Positions 1-5,466 of a stretch of DNA of 5,837 nucleotides are shown here, piece after piece (the first letter of the stretch is position 1; each line of letters opens with the position of its first letter). This DNA comes from Candidatus Rokuibacteriota bacterium (GTDB taxonomy: Bacteria; Methylomirabilota; Methylomirabilia; Rokubacteriales; JACPHL01). The stretch spans positions 1 to 5,837 of the forward strand of contig JACPHL010000318.1 of NCBI GenBank assembly GCA_016188625.1, written 5' to 3'. Under the pieces are notes generated by a model. The model worked only from the letters and a program-made list of their open reading frames with translations, was not told the origin of the DNA and made no database searches. A program made the position numbers and the translations under genes.

Positions 1-600
1 CCGCGGGTCGTCGTGGTGGCGGGAGGGTCCCTCGCCAAGCTGGGCATGAAGTACCGGGCGCACCTGGCGAAGGGGATGCCGATCCTCGAAGACGTGCTGG
101 CCGGGCTGGCCGTGCTGATCGAGCGGGCGGACGGCCGCGAGCCGGTCGTGCGCCTCGACACCCTCGGGCTGCACGCCGTGTCGAGCGGCTCGTCGCAGCA
201 GGCGCTCGTCGAGGCGCTCGTCATGGGGCCGCTCGGGAAGGCCGGCTACCGGTTGACCGAGGTGGACCGGTACGCGACCGAGATGCACAACCCGGAGATC
301 ACCGAGCCGGCGGGCAGCGGGGATGTGCCGCAGGGGAACTACCGCCTCATCGCGGCCCTCGGCGCCCTGAAGGGCGAGATCCCCCGCGACGGCGTGGCCG
401 ATTTCATCGCCGCGCACGGGATGCCCGGGTACGCCCCGACGCAGGGGCACATCGCCTCGGCGGTCTGCTATCTGGCCCATGCCCTCCGGGCCATGCGGAG
501 CGGCAAGATGAAGCGCGCGCTGTTCATGGCGAAGGGGAGCCTGTTCCTCGGGCGCATGACCGCCCTGTCCGACGGCGTGTCGTTTCTGCTGGAGGCCTGA
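1..600 (+). CDS. grdC: Glycine/sarcosine/betaine reductase component C, beta subunit (C-terminal part)
   Basis: The reading frame is open from the first base, so the true start lies outside the window and only 199 residues are seen; the family is about 500 residues long. GrdC is a ketoacyl-synthase-like protein. With GrdD it takes the carboxymethyl group from the selenoprotein GrdA and releases acetyl phosphate in the cytoplasm. The fragment follows the remembered family sequence closely: VAGGSLAKLGMK near residue 6, a PILEDVLAG block, EMHNPEITEPAGSGDVP near residue 95, HGMPGYAPTQGHIAS with the conserved His at residue 150, and KGSLFLGRMTALSDGVSFL at the end. The TQGH histidine may correspond to the active-site His of thiolase-fold enzymes (inference). 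The family call is firm. The natural substrate (glycine, sarcosine, betaine or another amine) cannot be told from this subunit. In Clostridia grdA usually lies upstream of grdB and grdC, so the grdC-grdA order here differs. Confidence 0.93.
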   Translation, partial: PRVVVVAGGSLAKLGMKYRAHLAKGMPILEDVLAGLAVLIERADGREPVVRLDTLGLHAVSSGSSQQALVEALVMGPLGKAGYRLTEVDRYATEMHNPEITEPAGSGDVPQGNYRLIAALGALKGEIPRDGVADFIAAHGMPGYAPTQGHIASAVCYLAHALRAMRSGKMKRALFMAKGSLFLGRMTALSDGVSFLLEA

Positions 601-601
601 A

Positions 602-607
602 GGGAGG
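602..607 (+). promoter_or_regulatory. Ribosome binding site of grdA
   Basis: GGGAGG lies 6 nt before the ATG at 614. This near-ideal site fixes the start upstream of the in-frame UGA at 740. It therefore supports a full-length recoded GrdA rather than a shorter protein beginning at the ATG at 758. Confidence 0.75.
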
Positions 608-613
608 ACGCGG

Positions 614-1075
614 ATGAAGCTGGCGGGGAAGCGGGTGCTCGCCATCGGCGAGCGCGACGGCGTGAACGGGGCGGCCATCGAGGCCTGCGTCAGGAGCGCG
701 GGGGCTGAGGTCCTCTACGTCGAGACGCAGTGCTTCGCCTGAACCGCTGCCGGCGCCATGGACCTTGAGGGTCAAGGTCGAATCAAGCAGGTGGTCGAGC
801 AGGCCGGCACGGAGGACGTCATCGCGGTGCTGGGCGCCAACTCGCCGGACGCGGTGGAGATGTTCGCGCTGACGCTCAAGAGCGGGGACCCCAGCTACGC
901 GGGCCCCCTGGCGGGCGTGGCGCTCGGGATCCCCTCCTTCCACATCCTCGAGCCGGAGATCGCGGCGCAGATCGCCCCGGAGGTGTACCAGCGGGAGCTG
1001 GCGTTGCCCGCGATGGCCATGGACGTGGACGAGGTGATCGGGCCGCTCAAGACGCTCCGGGAAGAGCACCCATGA
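614..1075 (+). CDS. grdA: Glycine reductase protein A, selenoprotein GrdA (UGA read as Sec43)
   Basis: Reading UGA 740-742 as selenocysteine gives 153 residues, about the usual GrdA length. GrdA is the small shared selenoprotein of glycine, sarcosine and betaine reductases. Its selenocysteine takes a carboxymethyl group from component B and passes it to component C, leaving an oxidised Se-S bridge that must be reduced. Visible family marks are the N-terminal GKRVLAIGERDG, an AIEAC helix, the redox motif C40-F-A-U43 followed by TAAGAMDLE, then VIAVLGAN, GDPSYAGPLAGVALG and an HILEPE block. Homology runs unbroken on both sides of the UGA in one frame, so this is recoding rather than a nonsense mutation. 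The gene follows grdC by 13 nt, and its TGA stop overlaps the ATG of the glutaredoxin gene (ATGA), which suggests translational coupling. Thioredoxin normally re-reduces GrdA in Clostridia; none is seen here. Confidence 0.95.
740..742 (+). other. Selenocysteine codon (UGA) of grdA
   Basis: An in-frame TGA falls at residue 43, between C-F-A and T-A-A-G-A-M-D-L. GrdA proteins carry Sec at this point, in the motif CxxU. Confidence 0.94.
761..779 (+). promoter_or_regulatory. Candidate bacterial SECIS hairpin of grdA
   Basis: Positions 761-768 (gaccttga) and 772-779 (tcaaggtc) are perfect reverse complements, giving an 8-bp stem with a GGG loop at 769-771. If the closing A-U pair opens, the loop becomes AGGGU, which contains GU. 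The stem begins 18 nt after the UGA and the loop lies about 27 nt after it, within the spacing known for bacterial SECIS elements recognised by SelB. The hairpin lies inside the coding sequence (residues around MDLEGQGR), as expected in bacteria. Folding was judged by eye. Confidence 0.75.
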
Positions 1076-1344
1076 CGAGCCCGTCCGTCATCATCTACAC
1101 GGGCGTGGGGTGAGTGCCCTGCCACCGAGCGGTAGAGTATCTATCGCAGAGAGGCGTGCCGTTCACGGAGAAGAACGTCCGGAACGATCCGGCCGCCCGG
1201 CAGGAGCTGCTGGCGATGGGGTTCACGTCGGTGCCGCTGCTGCTGATCGGTGCCCGGAGGCTGACCGGGTTCAATCCCGCGGAGATCGAGGCGGCGCTGC
1301 GCGCGTCCGCCCCAACCCCGATGGGGAGTGATCCAGAACCGTAG
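1072..1344 (+). CDS. Glutaredoxin-like selenoprotein with a UxxC active site (UGA read as Sec14)
   Basis: Reading UGA 1111-1113 as selenocysteine gives a 90-residue, single-domain glutaredoxin/NrdH-like protein, a normal length for the family. Visible features are the first strand SVIIYT, the active site U14-V-P-C17 in place of the usual CxxC, the helix HRAVEYLSQRG, the strand VPFTEKNV, D39-PAARQEL, the TSVP turn with the probable cis-proline P55, the strand LLLIG, and a G66-F67 pair with the final helix NPAEIEAAL. Without recoding, the protein would lose its first strand and the active site. The ATG overlaps the grdA stop by 4 nt, so the two selenoproteins are probably translated together. 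The likely role (inference) is to reduce the oxidised Se-S bridge of GrdA, a job done by thioredoxin in Clostridia. Its own reductant (glutathione, a thioredoxin reductase or another) is not visible. Selenocysteine glutaredoxins are known, but this coupling to grdA is unusual. Confidence 0.88.
1111..1113 (+). other. Selenocysteine codon (UGA) of the glutaredoxin-like gene
   Basis: An in-frame TGA lies 13 codons after the ATG, exactly where the first active-site cysteine of a CxxC glutaredoxin belongs. It is followed by V-P-C. The frame stays open from 1072 to the TAG at 1342-1344, and homology continues on both sides. Confidence 0.87.
1129..1147 (+). promoter_or_regulatory. Candidate bacterial SECIS hairpin of the glutaredoxin-like gene
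   Basis: Positions 1129-1135 (gcggtag) pair with 1141-1147 (ctatcgc) over 7 bp, including one G-U pair, and enclose the 5-nt loop AGTAT at 1136-1140. The loop contains GU at 1137-1138, the feature that SelB reads in the E. coli fdhF SECIS. The loop starts 23 nt after the UGA, in the normal range. The stretch 1131-1145 is clearly richer in A/T than the surrounding gene, which fits selection on the RNA structure. Folding was judged by eye. Confidence 0.75.
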
Positions 1345-2143
1345 GACGCCCGGCCGGCGAGCCGTGAGCCGCCCCCAGAGATCCGAGCCGCAGTACTCGC
1401 TGCAATCGCTCGAGCGAGGCATCGAGATCCTCTACCAGCTCGCCGACCGCCCCGCGCGGTCGGTCGAGGAGCTGAGCCGGCTGCTCCGCTGCCCCAGGAG
1501 CACCGTGTACCGCACGCTGGGCATCCTCCGCCGGGCCCAGCTCGTGGACCGCGATCCGGCCTCGCCGGGCTACCGGCTCGGGCTCGGGGTCCTGCGGATG
1601 CAGCGCGCCGCGCTCCAGGCCCTGCCCGTGCGGGACGCGGCGTTCCCGGTCATGCGGGAGCTGGCGGCCCAGTCCGGGGAGTCGGTCGTGCTGACCGTGC
1701 GGCGGGGCGATTTCGGGATCGCGGTGGAGTCGATCGAGAGCTCGGCGCCGGTCCGGGTCGTCCCGGCGCCGGGCGAGAGCTTTCCGCTCCACTGCGGGGC
1801 GCCGATGAAGGCGATCCTGGCGTTCCTCCCTGACGAGGAGATCCGCCAGTACCTCCGCCGGACGCTCGAGCGCTTGACGCCCCGCACCATCACCGATCCG
1901 CGCAGGCTCCGGCGCCACCTCGCCGAGATCCGGGAGCGCGGCTACGCGGAGAGCTGGGAAGAGGTCTACGTGGGCGCCGTGGGCGTGGCGGCGCCGATCG
2001 TGGGGCTCGACGGCCACGCCGTGGCGAGCCTGGGGATCGCGGGCCCCGTCCACCGGATGACCTCCCAGCGGGTCGGCGAGCTGGCGGGGACGGTGATGGC
2101 AGCCGCCAAGGATGTGAGCCGGAGGCTGCAGTTCTCCCGGTAA
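1328..2143 (+). CDS. IclR-family transcriptional regulator
   Basis: The protein has 271 residues, typical for the family. An N-terminal winged helix-turn-helix spans about residues 23-85. It begins YSLQSLERGIEIL, has the recognition helix RSTVYRTLGIL (57-67), and the wing ends GYRLG. The effector-binding domain follows from about residue 95, with HCGAPMKAILA near 155 and a late block GVAAPIVGLDGHAVASLGIAGP. IclR proteins bind palindromic DNA as dimers or tetramers and respond to small organic acids. The GTG at 1328 overlaps the glutaredoxin gene by 17 nt. A second GTG at 1364 (residue 13) would avoid the overlap and still keep the whole HTH; neither has a good ribosome binding site, so the start is uncertain. 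Its place between the selenoprotein pair and the TRAP genes suggests it controls one or both (inference). The ligand is unknown. Confidence 0.92.
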   Translation: MIQNRRTPGRRAVSRPQRSEPQYSLQSLERGIEILYQLADRPARSVEELSRLLRCPRSTVYRTLGILRRAQLVDRDPASPGYRLGLGVLRMQRAALQALPVRDAAFPVMRELAAQSGESVVLTVRRGDFGIAVESIESSAPVRVVPAPGESFPLHCGAPMKAILAFLPDEEIRQYLRRTLERLTPRTITDPRRLRRHLAEIRERGYAESWEEVYVGAVGVAAPIVGLDGHAVASLGIAGPVHRMTSQRVGELAGTVMAAAKDVSRRLQFSR

Positions 2144-2308
2144 GCGGTCTCAGGCGTCCGGCCGGAGGCGGGCACCGGCGGGGCGCTTTAGGCACGAGGC
2201 CGCGACGCCGGTCGAGAAAGGGAAGCCATGGCCCGGTCGGAAGGGGGGTGAGACTGTCCTGATCTCGGGACGTGCTCGGGGCACCAGATGTCCGAAGGCG
2301 GAACAAGA

Positions 2309-2314
2309 AGGGAG
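2309..2314 (+). promoter_or_regulatory. Ribosome binding site of the TRAP binding-protein gene
   Basis: AGGGAG lies 6 nt before the ATG at 2321. It favours that start over the in-frame ATG at 2288, which would place a charged stretch (SEGGTRRETE) ahead of the signal peptide. Confidence 0.75.
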
Positions 2315-2320
2315 ACCGAA

Positions 2321-3433
2321 ATGAGAAGGACAGCGTTCCTGGCGGTTACGACGCTCCTCGTCGCCGGTGTCATCATGATGGGTGTGCCGGCGACCGTTCC
2401 GGCTCAGTCCAAACCCATCGTCCTGAAGATGCAGAGCCCGGTCCCCGTGGCCAGCGTGATCTTCGAGAACTTCAAGATGTACGCGGAGATGGTCGAGAAG
2501 ATGTCCGGCGGGCGGATCAAGATCGAGGCGCTCCCTGCGGGCGCGGTGGTCGGCGCGTTCGAGATCCTGGACGCCACCTCCCGGGGCGTCCTGGATGGTG
2601 CGCACTCCTGGGTCGGCTACTGGGTCGGGAAGAACCCCGCCGCGGGGATCATCGCCGGCGCCCCGGCAGGCTCGTTCGGGATGGATCAGCTGGACTACTA
2701 CGGCTGGTTCCACGAGGGCGGCGGCATCGAGCTGCTGCAGGAGTTCTACGACCTCGTGGGGGCGAACGTGGTGACGGTCGGGCCGGTGGCGGGCGTGGGC
2801 CCGCAGCTTCTCGGGTGGTTCAAGAAGCCCGTCAAGAGCCTGGACGAGTTCAAGAAGATGAAGTACCGCGTCCCCGGGATCGCCGCCGACGTGTACAAGG
2901 AGATGGGGGTGAGCGTGGTGACACTGGCCGGCGGCGAGATCCTGCCGGCCGGGGAGCGGGGCGTCCTCGACGGCGCCGAGTGGCTGACCCCCGCCGACGA
3001 CATCAAGCTGGGCTTCCACACCGTCTGGAAGTACATGATCACGCCGGCGTTCCACGACTACGTGCCGACGTGGGACGTGTACTTCAACAAGGAAGTCTGG
3101 AAGAAGATCCCGGCGGATCTCCGGGAGATCCTCAAGGGGGCCGCGATGGCGACGTCCTTCCGCCACTGGCTGCGCTTCAACCGGCAGAACGCGGAGTCCC
3201 TGGAGGAGCTGAAGAAGCTGGGGGTCACCGTGGCGAAGACGCCCGACGAGATCAACATGGCGTTCCTGAAGGCCTGGGAGAAGGTCGCCGAGCGCGAGGC
3301 CGGGAAGCATCCGTTCGTCAGGAAGGTCCTCGACTCCCAGAGGAAGTACGCGGCCTCTATGCAGACGTACCGGCTCAGCGTGAACCCTCCGTACGAGTAC
3401 GCCGCCGGCTACTTCCTGAAGCAGCAGAAGTAA
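2321..3433 (+). CDS. dctP: TRAP transporter periplasmic substrate-binding protein, DctP family
   Basis: The protein has 370 residues from the ATG chosen by its ribosome binding site. It starts with a Sec signal peptide: RR at 2-3, a hydrophobic core to about residue 22, and probable cleavage after VPA at 28. The mature protein shows the DctP fold: VLKMQSPVP at the first strand, GGRIKIEALPAGAVVGAFEILDA, then KMKYRVPG with R183, the arginine that in this family binds the substrate carboxylate. GGEILPAGERGVLDGAEW (E206, W221) and TPADDIKLGF follow. The last motifs resemble the TakP-like, 2-oxoacid and monocarboxylate branch (recalled, not searched), so a small organic acid is the likely ligand; the exact one is unknown. 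It hands substrate to the DctQM permease encoded downstream. The 177-nt gap before it suggests its own promoter, although none can be pointed to. Confidence 0.93.
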   Translation: MRRTAFLAVTTLLVAGVIMMGVPATVPAQSKPIVLKMQSPVPVASVIFENFKMYAEMVEKMSGGRIKIEALPAGAVVGAFEILDATSRGVLDGAHSWVGYWVGKNPAAGIIAGAPAGSFGMDQLDYYGWFHEGGGIELLQEFYDLVGANVVTVGPVAGVGPQLLGWFKKPVKSLDEFKKMKYRVPGIAADVYKEMGVSVVTLAGGEILPAGERGVLDGAEWLTPADDIKLGFHTVWKYMITPAFHDYVPTWDVYFNKEVWKKIPADLREILKGAAMATSFRHWLRFNRQNAESLEELKKLGVTVAKTPDEINMAFLKAWEKVAEREAGKHPFVRKVLDSQRKYAASMQTYRLSVNPPYEYAAGYFLKQQK

Positions 3434-3449
3434 CCCGGAAGGGCATGCG

Positions 3450-3487
3450 ACACGCGGCGGCGGGGCGCTCACCCCGCTGCCGCGTGT
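3450..3487 (+). promoter_or_regulatory. Strong intergenic hairpin between binding-protein and permease genes
   Basis: Arms 3450-3465 and 3472-3487 pair over 16 bp, with a single G-U pair and a 6-nt loop (cgctca). No U-run follows, so it is not a classical intrinsic terminator. Its position just after the binding-protein stop and before dctQ fits an mRNA-stabilising or partial-attenuation element. Such an element would keep binding-protein transcripts more abundant than permease transcripts, as reported for other binding-protein transport operons (inference). A smaller 6-bp stem (3493-3498 with 3515-3520) follows it. Confidence 0.7.
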
Positions 3488-3525
3488 GCGTGCGCGGGAA
3501 GGTCGCGCGAACGGCCCGCGGCGCA

Positions 3526-3546
3526 GGGGGGGGAGGGGCATGAGGG
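3526..3546 (+). promoter_or_regulatory. G-rich ribosome binding site of dctQ with quadruplex-forming pattern
   Basis: Eight G in a row (3526-3533), an A and four G lie directly before the ATG at 3540. They provide the GGAGG core and rule out the upstream GTG at 3486, which lies in the hairpin arm. Four runs of three G with loops of 2, 1 and 6 nt (3526-3528, 3531-3533, 3535-3537, 3544-3546) satisfy the usual quadruplex pattern and enclose the start codon. Whether it folds in RNA is unknown. Confidence 0.6.
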
Positions 3547-4100
3547 CGCCTCCGGAATCGCTGCTGAGAACGGTACGGGTCATCGATCGGCTCATCGGGG
3601 AGGGCTCCGGCCGGCTCTTCTGCTGGCTCGTCGTCCCGCTCACGCTCGGGCTGACCTACGAGGTCATCGCCCGGTACGTCTTCAGCGCGCCCACCATCTG
3701 GGCCTACGACATCGCCTACATGCTCTACGGCTCCCACTTCATGCTGGGGGCCGCCTACACGCTGTACAGGCAGGGGCACATCCGCACCGACATCTTCTAC
3801 GAGCGCTTTTCGCCGCGGACGCAGGGGATCATCGACGCCACGCTCTACGTCCTCTTCTTCTTCCCCGGGATGGCCTACATCTTCCTGGCCGGCTTCGAGG
3901 AGGCCCGCCTCGCCTGGAAGGTCCTGGAGGTGTCGGACGCGAGCCCCTGGCGCCCGCCCATCTACCCGTTCAAGACGGCCATTCCGGTCGCGACCGCCCT
4001 GCTGATCGTCCAGGGGGTCTCCGAGTTCCTCAAGAGTCTCTACGCCGCCCTGAGCGGCCGGCGGCTTCTGCCGTCCGGGATGACCGGTCATGAGTCCTGA
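3540..4100 (+). CDS. dctQ: TRAP transporter small permease, DctQ family
   Basis: The protein has 186 residues, normal for DctQ, with four predicted membrane segments at about 26-48, 54-76, 97-119 and 145-167. Typical family marks are EVIARYVFSAPTIWAYDIAY at the end of segment 1 and start of segment 2, the polar loop QGHIRTDIFYERFSPR (78-93), and SPWRPPIYPFKTAIPVA before the last segment. DctQ sits beside DctM in the inner membrane and is needed for assembly or docking of the binding protein. The start at 3540 is chosen for its G-rich ribosome binding site; an earlier GTG (3486) would add 18 basic, non-conserved residues. The 3' end overlaps dctM by 11 nt, which indicates translational coupling. 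Confidence 0.92.
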   Translation: MRAPPESLLRTVRVIDRLIGEGSGRLFCWLVVPLTLGLTYEVIARYVFSAPTIWAYDIAYMLYGSHFMLGAAYTLYRQGHIRTDIFYERFSPRTQGIIDATLYVLFFFPGMAYIFLAGFEEARLAWKVLEVSDASPWRPPIYPFKTAIPVATALLIVQGVSEFLKSLYAALSGRRLLPSGMTGHES

Positions 4101-5406
4101 ATACCTGGGGCTGATCCTGCTGGCCGCGCTGTTGTTCGGGATCTTCGTGGGGTTCCCGATCGCGTTCACCCTCATCATCCTGGCCATCGTCTTCGGCTAT
4201 ATCGGGTTCGGCGGGAAGGTGTTCTACCTGACGGTGCTCCAGATCCTCGGGCTCATGAAGGAGGAAACCCTGGCCGCGGTGCCGCTCTTCATCTTCATGG
4301 GGCACGTGCTGGAACAGGCCGGGCTCATGGAGCGACTCTTCAAGGCCTTCCAGTTCGTGCTGGGCGGGGTCCGGGGGTCGCTCTACCTCGGCGTGCTGCT
4401 GACCGCGACGGTCTTCGCTACGGCGACGGGCATCATCGGGGCCTCCGTCACCGTGATGGGCCTCCTGGCGGTCCCGGCCATGATGCGGAGCGGCTATGAC
4501 GTCCGGCTCTCGGCGGGGACGATCACCGCCGGCGGGTGCCTGGGGATCCTGATCCCGCCGAGCGTCATGCTGGTCCTCCTGGGCCCGGTAGCCGGCGTCT
4601 CCGTCGTCCACCTCTTCGCGGCGGCCATCGTCCCGGGCCTGATCCTGTCGGCCCTGTTCATCGGCTACACCATGGTCCGGTGTTACATCGATCCGACGCT
4701 CGGGCCGCCGCTCCCGCCGGAGGAGCGGGCCGCGTCGGTCGGCGCGGTCGTGCGGGAGTTCGCCGCCGGCATCGTGCCCGTGGGCTTCATCATCTTCGCC
4801 TCCCTCGGGAGCATCCTGTTCGGGCTGGCGACCCCGACGGAGGGAGCGGCGATGGCGGCCTCGGGATCGCTGCTGCTCACGTTCCTCTACCGGCGGTTCA
4901 CGTTCGCGCTGCTCCGGGATGCGGCGCTCAGGACGCTCCAGACCTCCAGCATGATCCTGTTCCTCGCGGTCGCCTCCAACATCTACGGATCGGTCTTCGC
5001 CCGGTTGGGGACGGCCACGTGGATCACCGAGACGATGCTGTCCCTGGCGCTGCCGCCGGTGGGGCTGATCGTCCTCCTGATGGCGGTCATCTTCATCCTC
5101 GGCTGGCCCCTCGAGTGGCCGGCCATCGTCCTCATCTTCCTGCCCATCTTCCTGCCCGTGATCAACAAGCTGGGCTTCGACCTCGTCTGGTTCTGCACGC
5201 TGGTGGCGGTGAACCTTCAGACGGCGTTCCTCTCCCCGCCGGTGGCGATGGCCGCGTACTACCTCAAGGGGGTCGCCCCGCAGTGGGATCTCCTCAAGAT
5301 CTACCGGGGGATGTTCGAGTTCATGCTCCTCCAGCTCGTGGGGCTGGCCCTCGTGTTCCTCTTCCCCGAGCTCGCGCTCTGGCTCCCGCGTGTGCTGTTC
5401 AGGTAA
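4090..5406 (+). CDS. dctM: TRAP transporter large permease, DctM family
   Basis: The protein has 438 residues, the usual DctM length, and is hydrophobic throughout with about 12 predicted membrane segments. It is the transport subunit, a sodium-driven secondary importer that receives substrate from the periplasmic binding protein. Recognisable blocks are GFPIAFTLIILAIVFGY near the N-terminus, AAVPLFIFMGHVLEQAG, GILIPPSVMLVLLGPVAG (P156-P157-S158), the second-repeat motif ATPTEGAA (P249-T250-E251), and NLQTAFLSPPVAMAAYYLKG from N375. The last block resembles the subgroup often labelled mannitol/chloroaromatic, a label that says little about the real substrate. It begins inside the end of dctQ (overlap 4090-4100) and ends 60 nt before the IorA-like gene. 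Confidence 0.95.
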   Translation: MSPEYLGLILLAALLFGIFVGFPIAFTLIILAIVFGYIGFGGKVFYLTVLQILGLMKEETLAAVPLFIFMGHVLEQAGLMERLFKAFQFVLGGVRGSLYLGVLLTATVFATATGIIGASVTVMGLLAVPAMMRSGYDVRLSAGTITAGGCLGILIPPSVMLVLLGPVAGVSVVHLFAAAIVPGLILSALFIGYTMVRCYIDPTLGPPLPPEERAASVGAVVREFAAGIVPVGFIIFASLGSILFGLATPTEGAAMAASGSLLLTFLYRRFTFALLRDAALRTLQTSSMILFLAVASNIYGSVFARLGTATWITETMLSLALPPVGLIVLLMAVIFILGWPLEWPAIVLIFLPIFLPVINKLGFDLVWFCTLVAVNLQTAFLSPPVAMAAYYLKGVAPQWDLLKIYRGMFEFMLLQLVGLALVFLFPELALWLPRVLFR

Positions 5407-5454
5407 TCGCCGGCGCGGGGCGGGCGGTACCCGGAGCGCCTGACCGGCGCGCCC

Positions 5455-5461
5455 GAGGAGG
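5455..5461 (+). promoter_or_regulatory. Ribosome binding site of the IorA-like gene
   Basis: GAGGAGG lies 5 nt before the ATG at 5467. It is the strongest such site in the window and fixes the start of the truncated last gene, including its N-terminal extension. Confidence 0.8.
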
Positions 5462-5466
5462 TTTCT

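Noticed and set aside
740-742. TGA in grdA as a true stop or a pseudogene mutation
   Set aside because: GrdA families have selenocysteine at exactly this codon, homology continues in the same frame on both sides, and a SECIS-like hairpin follows.
1111-1113. TGA in the glutaredoxin-like gene as a sequencing error or nonsense mutation
   Set aside because: It replaces precisely the first active-site cysteine and a GU-loop hairpin follows at the right distance. A single TGC-to-TGA error cannot be fully excluded, but it would not explain the hairpin.
3486-3539. Upstream GTG start for dctQ
   Set aside because: It lies inside the right arm of the hairpin, has no ribosome binding site and adds a basic non-conserved leader; the ATG at 3540 has a strong site.
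2272-3543. 423-codon + strand open frame overlapping the binding-protein gene in another frame
   Set aside because: It is a Gly/Arg-rich frame shadow without recognisable domains. The frame of the binding protein carries signal peptide, ribosome binding site and DctP motifs.
2150-3643. Long antisense open frame of 497 codons opposite the TRAP binding-protein gene
   Set aside because: It is a shadow of a well-recognised gene, its composition is biased, and no family motif is visible.
5412-5440. Terminator between dctM and the IorA-like gene
   Set aside because: A ggcgc/gcgcc stem with an inner cggg/cccg can be drawn, but it has an uneven internal loop and no U-run, so termination is not supported.
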